This document shows positions 44,420 to 53,824 of a DNA stretch of 64,000 bases, piece by piece. Positions within the stretch are counted from its first letter, which is position 1; each line of letters begins with the position of its first letter. The notes below the pieces were generated by a model. It did no database searches. It worked only from the letters and a program-made list of their open reading frames with translations, and was not told the origin of the DNA. Origin of the DNA: Bradyrhizobium barranii subsp. apii (GTDB lineage: Bacteria; Pseudomonadota; Alphaproteobacteria; Rhizobiales; Xanthobacteraceae); NCBI RefSeq assembly GCF_011516635.5, contig NZ_CP096255.1:3346501-3410500 (forward strand), written 5' to 3'. The translations under genes and the position numbers were made by a program.

Positions 44420-45345
44420 CGCTCGGCTAAAAACGTCAGAAATGGACGTAATGCGAATTTCCTATTGCTGGGCATCCAGTGCGCATAAAAGCAGACGTCC
44501 ACTTGACCCTGCTCGTCGTGCAATTCTCGATAAACAACGTCGTCTCCAACAGTGGCGACGTCGGAGTCTAGGATAAAGCTCACGCCGAATCCCAGTCTTG
44601 TGAACTTGTGAATGAGGTGCCGACTGACGTGATGCCGTTGCACGTTTTGGATGATCCCACGCATCTGGATTCTGGATTCTAACATTTCCTCCACGCTGCC
44701 GGCACGATCGGGCGTTACGAGCAAAATGGTTTGATCGCGAAGGTCCGTCCAGAAGACAGCTTCGTGGGAAGCAAGCGCGTGATCTGTCGGGAGCAAAACG
44801 AAAACCCGCTCGCGCCACAGCGCGTGCGCGTGGACGGTTGACGAGTCGGGCAGTCCTGATCCAATTATAATATCTGAATCGCTGCTCTGAAGAGATCTAC
44901 GTAACCCTGTCGTAGATCGCTCTGTGGCGACTAGGTTAGTAGGAGCGCAACGTTGCCGAAAGCCGGCAAGGAGTTCTCCGAGGCGGCCAGGGGCGACCGA
45001 CGCGCATAAGCCTACCCGAAGTTGATCAGACTGGCCACGTGCCAAGCCGCTTGTCGATTCGAGAAGTGCGTCAAGTTGCTCCAAAATTGAGATTGCGTGT
45101 TTCAAGAAATGCAGGCCAGCGAGGGTAGGTCGTACGCCTGTTGTCGAACGTTCGAATAAAGCCGCTCCAACCTGGGCCTCGAGTTGAGCCACCGCACGGC
45201 TCAATGCAGAATGCTGAACAGGAAGGAGCTCGGCGGCCTTCCGGAAGCTGCCGCATTCATATGCGAGTGCCGCGAATCGAAGGTGCTTGAGCTCGATCGC
45301 CTGTCCCGAGAGGTGGCGGTCGGACTTGGCCGAAAGGCTGCACAT
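44395..45345 (-). CDS. LysR-type transcriptional regulator
   Basis: This protein is about 316 residues. The N-terminal winged HTH is LKHLRFAALAYECGSFRKAAELLPVQHSALSRAVAQLEAQVGAALFERSTTGVRPT. The C-terminal part is a periplasmic-binding-like effector domain (QLRVGLCASVAPGRL..., ILLVTPDRAGSVEEMLESRI, SFILDSDVATVGDDVV). The start is uncertain: ATG 45345 is taken, with the first family-conserved residue at IELKHL. A LysR gene after trbI is common in rhizobial elements. The gene converges on the trb operon, so antisense interference is possible. Confidence 0.88.
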   Translation of the reverse strand: MCSLSAKSDRHLSGQAIELKHLRFAALAYECGSFRKAAELLPVQHSALSRAVAQLEAQVGAALFERSTTGVRPTLAGLHFLKHAISILEQLDALLESTSGLARGQSDQLRVGLCASVAPGRLGELLAGFRQRCAPTNLVATERSTTGLRRSLQSSDSDIIIGSGLPDSSTVHAHALWRERVFVLLPTDHALASHEAVFWTDLRDQTILLVTPDRAGSVEEMLESRIQMRGIIQNVQRHHVSRHLIHKFTRLGFGVSFILDSDVATVGDDVVYRELHDEQGQVDVCFYAHWMPSNRKFALRPFLTFLAERYPSPTER

Positions 45346-45521
45346 CCAATACGACCCCCTTGTCGATAATGAAGCCGGCACCTCCGAGGTAGGTCAGCTC
45401 AGATTTGGACGCACCTGTACGATTCGACAGGGGGCATTCCTCCCGAGATCGGGTATGGCGTTACAGGCGCGTCGGGACCAACGCTGTTGAACGCTCCGGT
45501 TACCCAAAAAGGAGCCTTGCT

Positions 45522-45911
45522 ATGGCTTTCAGAGAATGGCTAGAAATTGAGCCTTTCGGCGAGGCTTCCGCTCAAAATGGCTTTGGCCCCACAAGCCGTA
45601 TGCACAGATTCGGGCATCGTATCGCAGGGACTGACGCAGTTCTTGCAACTATCGAGATCCCATTGAGCATCGTGCTGCAGTCGATCCCAATCGAGGTGAC
45701 TACGAGATTAACGCCGAGTGGCGCAATCAGAACCAACCTTCATTTGAATGAAAGAGGCATCCAAGAGACGCCGTTGATCCAGCTCGTCAAAGAGCTCCTG
45801 GAGCCGCGCGCTTTGGTGATGGAGGAGGTCCGCCTCTCGGACCTACAAGCGCTCCAGAGGAGCCTAGAAACTTCTATCCAGCTCGTGTCGGCTGTAACGG
45901 CTGCTCTCTAG
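45522..45911 (+). CDS. Hypothetical protein
   Basis: This 129-residue protein has a good AAAGGAGCC ribosome site before ATG 45522. It begins FREWLEIEPFGEASAQNGFG, with beta-rich central sequence (AVLATIEIPLSIVLQSIPIEVTTRLTPSGAIRTNLHLN) and a helical end. There is no signal peptide, no membrane helix and no family I recognise. It is followed after 16 bases by the metallophosphoesterase frame in the same orientation. Confidence 0.55.
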   Translation: MAFREWLEIEPFGEASAQNGFGPTSRMHRFGHRIAGTDAVLATIEIPLSIVLQSIPIEVTTRLTPSGAIRTNLHLNERGIQETPLIQLVKELLEPRALVMEEVRLSDLQALQRSLETSIQLVSAVTAAL

Positions 45912-45927
45912 GATTGGGGCATGAACC

Positions 45928-46692
45928 ATGCGTTTGTGGGTCATGAGTGATCTCCATGTTATATTGACCCGTGGTTGGGATCTTGCGCCGCCGGCGGAGC
46001 GGCCAGAGTTCCACGTGTTGATTATGGCAGGCGAACTGATCCCGCGTGCCGAGCGTGGCGTCCGTTGGCTTGAGGAGCGCGTGCCGGATAAGCCGGCCAT
46101 TTACGTGCTGGGCAACCATGAGGCTTACGGGGCGGACGAGGCTCGGACAGTAGAGAAGGCTATGGACGCCGCCCGAGGCACAAAGATCTACGTGCTTCAA
46201 AATTGCGCGATCCCTTTTGGCCGTAACGTTCGCAGGAGCGACGTTGTGGACCGACTTCATGCTGCGGGGCGACATGTACGCGCAATGGCGATCGCGGACA
46301 AGCGAATGAACGACTTCAAGAAGATCCGGACCGACCGCCACAAGCGACCTTTTCGTCCGGCAAATGCGCTGTTCCGTCACCGGCAATCGCGAGCGTTTCT
46401 AGAGGCTGAAATGGGTAAGTCGAGGGGCGACCGCAAGTTGGTGATTGTCACCCATCACGCGCCGGTGCCGGATGCCCAACACTCTCGCGACTACGCGCAA
46501 CTAACGGACGAAGAGATTTTAGCTGCAGCGTACCGTAGTGACTTGACGGCGCTCATGGGGCCCCAGTCGATTGAGAGGAAAGAAAACGCTGCGGCTGGCA
46601 GATGCTTGGATCTTCGGCCATACCCACGAATGCTTCGAAAAAACTTTGGCATGACGAGGGTCGTCTCTAACGCCAAGGGCCGCGGTCCATAG
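45928..46692 (+). pseudogene. Metallophosphoesterase with frame-scrambled motifs
   Basis: This open frame of 254 codons starts MRLWVMSDLHV and keeps the family blocks GNHEAYG, RMNDFKKIRT, LVIVTHHAPVPDA and RVVSNAKGRGP. Between them the reading frame is wrong. At 46222-46290 the family block VTFAGATLWTDFMLRGDMY sits in the +1 frame. At about 46600-46650 the metal-binding block WIFGHTHE (46610-46630) is also out of frame. The second metal ligand GD has become GE (MAGELI). Pairs of compensating indels kept the frame open without keeping the active site. The product would lack at least two metal ligands and should be inactive. Confidence 0.75.
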
Positions 46693-46875
46693 CTGCAGAC
46701 GCAGCGCGCATGGGAAAATCCGACTTTTGATCCAAATTTCGTAGTCGAGATCCAAAGGGGAATAATTTGACAGCGTCAACCCGCAAGCACATCGGGCTTT
46801 CACCACGGTTATACTGTCTCTGCGATTTCAGTATAACCGGCGCACTGCTATTGCTTGGGCGAATGAAAGGCCAAC

Positions 46876-47982
46876 TTAGGCTGCCTGTCGCTGGGAAATC
46901 TTGGCGATCGCGTCTTCTAATACCCGGACGTCAGCTCCGGGCCGCGTCCCGTTTTCCGCTAAATGTCGGCGGAAGGCGCGTGCGCCGGGCACAGCGTGAA
47001 ATGCCCCGACGAAATGTCGCGTGATAGCATGCAGCCGTGTGCCCCGCGCGAGTTGTCGCTCGATATAGGGCATCATCGCCTCGAGCGCGTCTTGCATGGT
47101 CGCATGCGGCGCCACCTCGCCGAAAATGTCTTGATCGACGGAGAGAAGCCGCCACGGCTCTTGATACGCGGCACGGCCGAGCATCACGCCGTCGACATGC
47201 GCAAGATGCGCTTTCGCTTCGTCAATGCCTGGGATGCCGCCATTGATGATGACCGGCACATCCGACATCGTGCGCTTGAGGCGGTAGACGCGATCATAGT
47301 CGAGCGGCGGGATGTCGCGGTTTTCTTTGGGCGACAGGCCGTCGAGCCAGGCCTTTCTGGCATGCACGGTCAGGGTATCGCAGCCGGAAGCGACGACGGC
47401 GCGCGCCAATTTATCCAGCGCGACTTCCGGATCCTGGTCATCGATGCCTATGCGGCATTTCACCGTGACGGGCACTTTGACCACGCGTTTCATCGCCTCG
47501 ACGCAAACCGCCACAAGCTCTGGCTGCGCCATCAGGCAGGCGCCGAAGCGGCCGTCCTTTACGCGATCGGAGGGACAGCCCACATTGAGATTGATTTCGT
47601 CATACCCAAAATCCTCGCCAATCCGGGCGGCCTGCGCGAGGTCGCGCGGATCCGAGCCACCGAGTTGAAGCGCCACTGGATGCTCGATCGCGTCGAACCC
47701 GAGCAGCCGCTCTCGATTGCCGTGAATGATGGCGCCGGTGGTCAGCATCTCCGTATAAAGCAGCGCCCGCCGGGTCAGGTGACGATGGAACACCCGGCAA
47801 TGCCGGTCGGTCCAATCCATCATCGGAGCCACAGAAAAGCGATAGGGAGCGGATTGCAACTTATGGCCCAACAAGGATGAAAGAACGCTTCGTGATCTCG
47901 TTGGAGATAACCCGGGGCCTGCGGAATTACAACCCAGCTCGCTCACGCGAGCGGCCCGTGCGGACATCTCTAGTGCGGACAA
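46876..47982 (-). CDS. dusA: tRNA-dihydrouridine(20/20a) synthase DusA
   Basis: The FMN-dependent enzyme reduces U20/U20a in tRNA D-loops. The family body starts YRFSVAPMMDWTDRHCRVFHRHL and includes HPVALQLGG, YDEINLNVGCPSDRV with the catalytic-site Cys, GRFGACLM, VTVKCRIGIDD, VHARKAWLDGLSPKENRDIPPL, INGGI and DGVMLGRAAYQEPW. The body is about 330 residues and intact. The N-terminus is odd: no ATG lies near the expected start, and the frame runs about 45 codons further upstream (MSALEMSARAARVSELG...) or starts at TTG near 47874. This fits replacement of its 5' end by an inserted element. Confidence 0.94.
   Translation of the reverse strand: MSALEMSARAARVSELGCNSAGPGLSPTRSRSVLSSLLGHKLQSAPYRFSVAPMMDWTDRHCRVFHRHLTRRALLYTEMLTTGAIIHGNRERLLGFDAIEHPVALQLGGSDPRDLAQAARIGEDFGYDEINLNVGCPSDRVKDGRFGACLMAQPELVAVCVEAMKRVVKVPVTVKCRIGIDDQDPEVALDKLARAVVASGCDTLTVHARKAWLDGLSPKENRDIPPLDYDRVYRLKRTMSDVPVIINGGIPGIDEAKAHLAHVDGVMLGRAAYQEPWRLLSVDQDIFGEVAPHATMQDALEAMMPYIERQLARGTRLHAITRHFVGAFHAVPGARAFRRHLAENGTRPGADVRVLEDAIAKISQRQAA
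47795..47830 (-). other. Candidate attachment site inside the dusA 5' end
   Basis: These bases encode APMMDWTDRHCR, the conserved dusA segment used as target by dusA-associated integrases (established from the literature on that family). The neighbouring integrase gene begins about 215 bases away. I did not find a second copy in the window, so the other end of the element is not identified. Confidence 0.45.
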
Positions 47983-48059
47983 AGGGTTGCGAATTGATGT
48001 GCGGAGGACGCGATTTTTGTAACGGCAGCTGCGGGGACGATCATGGCGACACTTATTAG

Positions 48060-49691
48060 CCCGTCTTATTCGTCAGAGGGCGCCTGAGAGGCTGGCGAGC
48101 GTGGTGTAAAGCGCTGATGCGGCGTAGGATTCGGTTGCAAAGCCAACCCCATCACCTTCAGCCGCGAACACCACGCCCGCCATGACCGACGATACGATTC
48201 TGCCCTTCTCGTTTCCAGCCGTTCACGCCAAGAAAGTCACAGCTGCCTTCGATGGCGGTCGGCTGACCTCGAACGGGGGCGTGATGCTTCTGGCGATGGC
48301 CGAGCGGCGTCTCGGCTTGGCCGACAATTTGGCCCGGGTGTTCCCGGATCGGCGCGATCCGACGCGGGTCGTGCACAGCCTGGTCGATATGTTCCGCGCG
48401 CGCATGTTCGCGATCTGCTGCGGCTACGAGGACGCCGACGACCTCGATCATCTGCGGTCCGATCCCGCATTCAAGCTGGCCTGCGGACGGCTGCCGGACA
48501 CGGGTCGCGATCTGTGTTCCCAACCGACGCTGTCGCGCCTGGAGAATGCTCCGCGCCTGCGCGACGTGATCCGACTGACCTACACTTTGGTCGACGCATG
48601 GATGGATAGCTACCCGCGCGAGCCGGCATCCGTCACGCTCGACATCGATGATACCTGCGATGTCGTCCACGGCCATCAGCAGCTCTCGCTGTTCAACGCT
48701 CATTATGACGAACGCTGCTTCCTGCCGATCCACGTCTACGACACGGAGAAGAGCCGGCCCGTGGCGGTCGTGCTGCGGCCCGGCAAGACGCCGGGCGGCG
48801 TCGAGGTGCGTGCCCATCTGCGCCGCCTGGTACGGCATATCCGGACGCGGTGGCACAACACGCGAATTACGTTCCGTGGCGACGGGCACTATGCCCGGCC
48901 GGAGGCAATGGCGTGGTGCGAGACCAACGGCATCGACTACATCTTCGGTCTGTCCGGCACCAAGCCGCTCGCCAGAAAAGTCGACGCGGTCGCCGACGAC
49001 ATCCGCACGCGACGCGCCATCGAGAACCTGCCGGTTCTGCGCGGCTATACCGAGACGCGCCACAAGGCAAAGTCCTGGGATCGCGAACGACGCACCGTCG
49101 CCCGTATTGAGGCGACGATGCTCGGCCTCGACATCCGCTTCGTCGTCACCAGCCTCGATGTCGGCTCGGCCGAGTGGATCTACGACAGCCTGTATTGCGC
49201 GCGCGGCCAAGCCGAGAATCTGATCAAGCTGCATAAGACGCAGCTCGCCTCCGATCGCACCAGTTGCCGTTCGGCGCTCGCCAATCAAGTCCGCCTCGTT
49301 CTCCATACCGCCGCTTATTGGCTGATGCTGACCGTGCGCGACGCCATTCCCAAAGTCCGGGAATTGGCCACTGCCGAGTTCGCGACGCTGCGTCTTCGGC
49401 TCTTGAAAATCGCCGCCCGGGTTGTCGAGACCAAGAGCCGCATTCGCCTTGCGTTCGCCGCGGCATGTCCCGAAGCCGACCTGATCCGCAGCTTGCCCGG
49501 CGCGCTGCTGCCGCTCGGTCCTTGACCGGTGGGGCGTCCGCCCGCGTTCACCCAACCCATCCCTCAAGCGCGTTGCAAAGTACCGGTCGTCAGGCGGTGA
49601 AAAGCCGAAGGCAATCCTGTGCGCCTCGTCAGCGGAGGTGTGCGGATGCACCAGTCGGACCAAAATACCGCGCTCTCACGAATAGGGCGGG
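48060..49691 (+). mobile_element. IS1380-family insertion sequence, copy D
   Basis: The element is 1632 bases, with ends as in A and C and target duplication TTAG at 48056-48059 and 49692-49695. It inserted after the fifth codon of the integrase gene, in the gene's own direction. Its transposase is intact. Confidence 0.96.
48182..49525 (+). CDS. IS1380 transposase, copy D (intact)
   Basis: This is a 447-residue DDE transposase indistinguishable at protein level from copy C, with Trp at position 380 where copy A has a stop. The catalytic acids are in LDIDDTCD, FRGDGHYARPEAM and ARGQAENLIKL. It supplies functional transposase for the whole set. Confidence 0.95.
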   Translation: MTDDTILPFSFPAVHAKKVTAAFDGGRLTSNGGVMLLAMAERRLGLADNLARVFPDRRDPTRVVHSLVDMFRARMFAICCGYEDADDLDHLRSDPAFKLACGRLPDTGRDLCSQPTLSRLENAPRLRDVIRLTYTLVDAWMDSYPREPASVTLDIDDTCDVVHGHQQLSLFNAHYDERCFLPIHVYDTEKSRPVAVVLRPGKTPGGVEVRAHLRRLVRHIRTRWHNTRITFRGDGHYARPEAMAWCETNGIDYIFGLSGTKPLARKVDAVADDIRTRRAIENLPVLRGYTETRHKAKSWDRERRTVARIEATMLGLDIRFVVTSLDVGSAEWIYDSLYCARGQAENLIKLHKTQLASDRTSCRSALANQVRLVLHTAAYWLMLTVRDAIPKVRELATAEFATLRLRLLKIAARVVETKSRIRLAFAAACPEADLIRSLPGALLPLGP

Positions 49692-50254
49692 TTAGGCTCC
49701 CTTCGAGCAACTGGCGCATTCAAGTCCGTCGAAAGGGACAGTACGCCACGAGAACCTTTCGCAAAAAGGAAGACGCGGAGACCTGGGGTTTAGCCCTGGA
49801 ACGTGAAATCGATCTTACCGCAAAGGCACCATCCGATTGGGACAAGCGAACGTTGGAAGAGCTTATTGATCTCTACCTTCAGGACATGCTGGAAGTTGGG
49901 AAGAAGGTTGGGAGAACCAGACAGCTCTTCCTCGAAAGCATTCGGCCCACTTTGGGTAAACTGAAGCTTTCAGAACTCACGCGAGCAAACTTCGTTGAAT
50001 ATGGTCGTTCGCGAGCAAAGGGGGGAGCTTCGGCAAGTACGGTTCAGTTCAACTTCTCCGATATAAGCGCAATCCTGACCTATGCTGAGGCCGTGCACGG
50101 CGCGCCGCTGCGTCACGACGAGTTTGACTTAGCTCGCGTAGCCCTAAAGAAGCTCGGTCTGATGAGAAAAAGTCGAGCAAGAACGCGGCGTCCCACCGTT
50201 GAAGAGATTCAGCGTTTGATCGAATTCTTCGCAGCCAGTCCACGCCAGTACATC

Positions 50255-51683
50255 GGGGATGTCCCGGGTTCTGTTGAATTTCTGAAGAGGTCGGCGTTGC
50301 CCACCTTGAGCCGGTAGGCTCGGGGTGCTGATTCCACAAAGGAGAGCAACGCCATGACGAGAGATATCACACCGGCTGGTTGGCCGGCGACCGGGGCTGT
50401 GGAGAAATCATTTGCGGAAGTGCGAGCGAGCTTCGATCGGTTCTGCCTTGCGGCAGGAATCGAGGCGCTCGGCACGATGATGGAGGCGGATGTGACAGCG
50501 GCCTGCGGGCCGCGCCACGGTCGTGATGCGGCGCGGCGGGCGCACCGTTGGGGCCGAACGCGGGGGCGGATCGGTTTCCACGGCGGCAAGATCGAGGTCG
50601 ATCGCCCGCGGGTCCGGGGCATGGACGGCCGCGAGGTCACGATCCCGAGCTGGGAAACGGCGGCGCAGGAGGACTGGCTCGGTCGCTGGGCGATGAACCT
50701 GATGCTGATCAATGTGTCGACGCGCCGGTTCGGCCGCGCCGTCCGGCTGCCCGAGGGTGACGTGCCGGCACCGCCCGGATCGGGGATTTCGAAGTCGGCG
50801 GCCTCGCGGAGGTTCGTGGCTCTGTCGGCGGCGCGGCTGGCCGACTTCATGGCTGCCGATCTGTCCGCGCTCGACCTTCTGGTGGTCCAAATCGACGGGC
50901 TGCATCTCGACGACGATCTCGTGCTGGTGGCCGCGATCGGGGTTGACGGCGAAGGCAACAAGCATCCGCTGGCGCTGGTGGAAGGGGCGACCGAGAATGC
51001 AGCAACGGTTCAGGCCCTGCTGGACAACCTGGTCTCGCGCGGGCTCGACCCGACGGTGCCAAGACTGTTCATCGCCGACGGCGCGAAGGCGTTGTCGAAG
51101 GCGATCCGCCGCACCTTCGGTTCGGCCGCTGCGATCCAGCGCTGCCAGATCCACAAGGCGCGCAACATCATGGAACGCCTGCCGAAAGAGCATCATGCGG
51201 CCACCCGCCGGGTGCTGCGCCAGGCCTGGGAGCTCGATGACGCCGACAAGGCTGAAAAATTGATCCGCAATCTCGCGCGTCGACTCGACCAGCAATGGCC
51301 CGGCGTTGCGGCCAGTATCCTCGAAGGCCTCGACGAAATCCTGACTGTCGTCCGGTTGAAGTTGCCGAAGGAGCTTCGCCGATCGCTCGCCTGTACCAAT
51401 ATCGCCGAGAACATGATGGGCACCATTCGCCGCGTCACGCGCAACGTTAAACGCTGGCGGGATGCCGGTATGGCCTTGCGATGGGTCGCGGCCGGTATGA
51501 TCGAGGCCAACAAGGGCTTCCGACGATTGAAGGCGCATAAGCAATTGTCGGTTCTGCGTGCGGCCCTTCAAGCTCACCACGATCGCATGACAATCAAGTC
51601 CGTTGCCCACGTCACGAGGGCTGCGTAATATTCATTCCGGCAACGTCGACCCGACGTAGTTCAACAGCGATCGGGACATCCCC
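50255..51683 (+). mobile_element. IS256-family insertion sequence, copy 2
   Basis: The element is 1429 bases with the same ends as copy 1. The 8-base duplication AGTACATC lies at 50247-50254 and 51684-51691. It inserted in the integrase gene just before its catalytic domain. Confidence 0.96.
50354..51628 (+). CDS. IS256-family transposase, copy 2
   Basis: This is a 424-residue protein identical over its translated length to the copy at 24728-26002, with the same DDE residues (VQIDGLHL, FIADGAKAL, NIAENMMGT). Identity implies recent transposition or gene conversion. The two copies lie in direct orientation about 25.6 kb apart. Confidence 0.96.
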   Translation: MTRDITPAGWPATGAVEKSFAEVRASFDRFCLAAGIEALGTMMEADVTAACGPRHGRDAARRAHRWGRTRGRIGFHGGKIEVDRPRVRGMDGREVTIPSWETAAQEDWLGRWAMNLMLINVSTRRFGRAVRLPEGDVPAPPGSGISKSAASRRFVALSAARLADFMAADLSALDLLVVQIDGLHLDDDLVLVAAIGVDGEGNKHPLALVEGATENAATVQALLDNLVSRGLDPTVPRLFIADGAKALSKAIRRTFGSAAAIQRCQIHKARNIMERLPKEHHAATRRVLRQAWELDDADKAEKLIRNLARRLDQQWPGVAASILEGLDEILTVVRLKLPKELRRSLACTNIAENMMGTIRRVTRNVKRWRDAGMALRWVAAGMIEANKGFRRLKAHKQLSVLRAALQAHHDRMTIKSVAHVTRAA

Positions 51684-52206
51684 AGTACATCCCCATGGAT
51701 CGCATTATTCCGTTCGCAATTGCTACGGCGATGCGCGAAGGCGAAATCTTCCGAATCGAATGGGCTGATGTTGATATGAGAAAGCGCTTGATCAAGATCA
51801 GAGCCCGCAAGGCCCCCCAGGATCAAGACGACAATGACCAAGTTATACCGATGCTGAACGCGACAGGCTTTGACGCTTGGCAGCTAGTTCTCGAGCAGAG
51901 GATTGTGACCCGAGGCAAAGGGCGGGTTTTTCCTTATCGAGCAGCCAGCGCAGGCGCCGCCTTTGCCAGGGCGTGCCAGGTTCTTCACATCGAGGACCTA
52001 CGATTTCACGATCTGCGCCGCGAAGCGGCAACACGACTCTTCGAAGCTGGATTGCCGATCGAAAGGGTTGCGCTTGTCACAGGTCACAAGGATTGGGAAA
52101 CGCTAAGACGGTACACTCGTCTTAAGCCCGAGGATCTCGTGAAATTGCAGCCACCGGCGGAACTGTCGGTTGCGGATTATATAGATCAGTTGATGGATCC
52201 GTAAAA

Positions 52207-52422
52207 ATGGCGGCGCACGGCAATCGGGTTGCTTCAGAGATAGTGCCAAGTTTGCGCAGCGAGATCTACCAGCGCGCACTCTACGTTGAGCCCCAAGGTG
52301 ATTTCATCGAAATGGTTCTCATACGAATGGACGCTATCGAAGAGGCAGTCGTGGCGTGGGACAAGACTGCGAGACAACGGACGAAACGACAAAAGGTGGG
52401 TGAAAAATCTCGACTGGAATAG
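52207..52422 (+). CDS. Hypothetical protein downstream of integrase
   Basis: This 71-residue frame starts 3 bases after the integrase stop, suggesting a shared transcript. The sequence (EIVPSLRSEIYQRALYVEPQGDFIEMVLIRMDAIEEAVVAWDKTARQRTKR) is charged, helical and ends basic. It could be a recombination directionality factor or simple orphan; nothing diagnostic is visible. Its TAG overlaps the GTG of the next small frame. Confidence 0.5.
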   Translation: MAAHGNRVASEIVPSLRSEIYQRALYVEPQGDFIEMVLIRMDAIEEAVVAWDKTARQRTKRQKVGEKSRLE

Positions 52423-52553
52423 TGAGCTTACGGGCCGGCCATGCGGTGAACCTGATCGTTCAGATCGCGGCGGCGATTTACGTCTTAATCCGCGGCTTTG
52501 AATGCGCTCTTTTAGTTCTGTGCATGCCGCTGCCTTATCTGCCGGCCGGCTGA
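52422..52553 (+). CDS. Possible tiny hydrophobic protein
   Basis: GTG 52422 overlaps the preceding stop (TAGTG). The 43-residue product is mostly hydrophobic (VNLIVQIAAAIYVLIRGFECALLVLCMPLPYLPAG), with one or two membrane spans. The coupling is the only support. Confidence 0.3.
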   Translation: MSLRAGHAVNLIVQIAAAIYVLIRGFECALLVLCMPLPYLPAG

Positions 52554-52722
52554 TGACCATTCAACAGATGAGCAGATTGCCGCGCGTCGTCTGGCTCGAT
52601 ATTTACTGCTCTAGCAATGATTAGTGGTCACAAAATCCCGCATAGATGGCGGCGAGAACCACGTTGCGCGGCTAAACCTCCACAATAACATTGTGGGCTC
52701 GAGCGAGGAGCGGAATTTCTGA

Positions 52723-53656
52723 GTGTCTGTTCCAAAACATGTTGAGTCGAATGAATCGGTTGTGATTCAAGGTGAGCGGCCTGATTCGATGGGGACGCGC
52801 CGCCAATGTGGACTACCGAGAACCGTGCACGCTACGACCGCAGCCGCCTGCGCTATCCGAGCGACTTGACCGACGAGGAGTGGGCGCTGATCGCGCCTCG
52901 CATCCCGCCGGCCAAGCGCGGCGGCAACAAGCGTACGGTGGACCTGCGCGAGATTGCCAACGGGCTGATGTACATCCTGAGCACAGGTTGCCAGTGGCGC
53001 GCGATCCCCAAGGACCTGCCGCCGCGCTCGACGCTGTATGGCTACTTCGATCTGTGGAGCTGGAACGGCACGCTCGATAAAATTCATCACGCCCTCTATG
53101 TCGAATGTCGCGAAAGGGCCGAGCGCGAGGCTTCTCCCACCGCCGCCATCATCGATAGCCAGAGCGTGAAAAGCGCTGAAAAAGGGGGCCTCATGATCTC
53201 CATGGCTACGACGCGGGCAAGAAGATCAAGGGCAAGAAGCGGCACATTCTCGTCGACACGCAAGGCCTCTTGATGCACGCCATCGTGCATGCGGCGGACA
53301 TCCAGGATCGCGACGGCGGCGTGCTCCTGATGGCAACGTTGTTCGGCCTCTATCCCTTTCTTCTGAAGCTCTACGCCGACGGCGGATATCAAGGGCCACA
53401 TTTCCAGAAGGGGCTGCGTAGCGCTCTGAAGCGCGTGAACCTCGAAATCGTCAAACGCTCCGATCAGGCTCACCGTTTCGTCGTCTTGCCCAAACGCTGG
53501 ATCGTCGAGCGTACCTTTGCCTGGCTCGGGCGATGCCGAAGACTGTCCAAAGATTGGGAATGCTTCAATCACAGGGCGCTCGCCTTTCTCAAGCTGGCCT
53601 CCATCCGACTCATGCTGCGAAAGCTATGCAATCCAAGGTAATCTTTCCGGACAGAC
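52723..53656 (+). mobile_element. IS5-family insertion sequence, copy 1
   Basis: The element is about 934 bases between GTGTCTGTTCC and, inverted, GTCTGTCCGGAAAG. TCTGA is repeated at 52718-52722 and 53657-53661. It has two overlapping frames joined at an A5G5 slippery run, typical of the IS427 group. The outer few bases are less certain than for the other elements because the repeats are imperfect. Confidence 0.85.
52806..53641 (+). CDS. IS5/IS427-group transposase by -1 frameshift
   Basis: OrfA (52806-53273) begins MWTTENRARYDRSRLRYPSDLTDEEWALIAPRIPPAKRGGNKR and has the DUF4096 start and YGYFDLWSWNGTLDKIHHAL. It reaches D in AIIDSQSVKSAEKGG. At 53180-53190 the run AAAAAGGGGG allows a -1 slip into the frame GPHDLHGYDAGKKIKGKKRHILVDTQGLLMHAIVHAAD. 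This ends after YADGGYQGPHF and the E-containing RWIVERTFAWLGRCRRLSKDWE. The fused DDE transposase is about 277 residues. Programmed frameshifting is established for this IS group. Confidence 0.9.
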
Positions 53657-53824
53657 TCTGAGAGAGGCCGGCCTTTACTGGCACGCCTAGAAGGCGGTCG
53701 GGCCGCCTGCAGCTTGGCGGTAAGTTGTTAATTCCCGTTTCATGCTTCAAACAGGATGACATCAGCCGCCGGCGAACTTTCAGCATCGACGCACGTTTTT
53801 GCTTTGCCTCGCCGCGGACGAGCG

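Larger units (their letters stand above)
48043..52204 (+). pseudogene. Phage-type integrase (dusA-associated), split by IS1380 and IS256
   Basis: There are three exonic pieces: 48043-48059 (MATLI), 49696-50254 and 51692-52204. Removing IS1380 copy D with one TTAG and IS256 copy 2 with one AGTACATC gives a 362-residue integrase. Its arm-binding domain is WRIQVRRKGQYATRTFRKKEDAETWGLALEREID. The SAM-like domain includes LEELIDLYLQDML, and the catalytic domain has R in AIATAMREGEIFRIEW, HDLRREAATRLFE, VTGHKDWETLRRYT with the Tyr nucleophile. It is next to dusA and divergent from it, matching dusA-associated integrases. Neither IS leaves a usable product, so the element cannot excise unaided. Confidence 0.93.
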
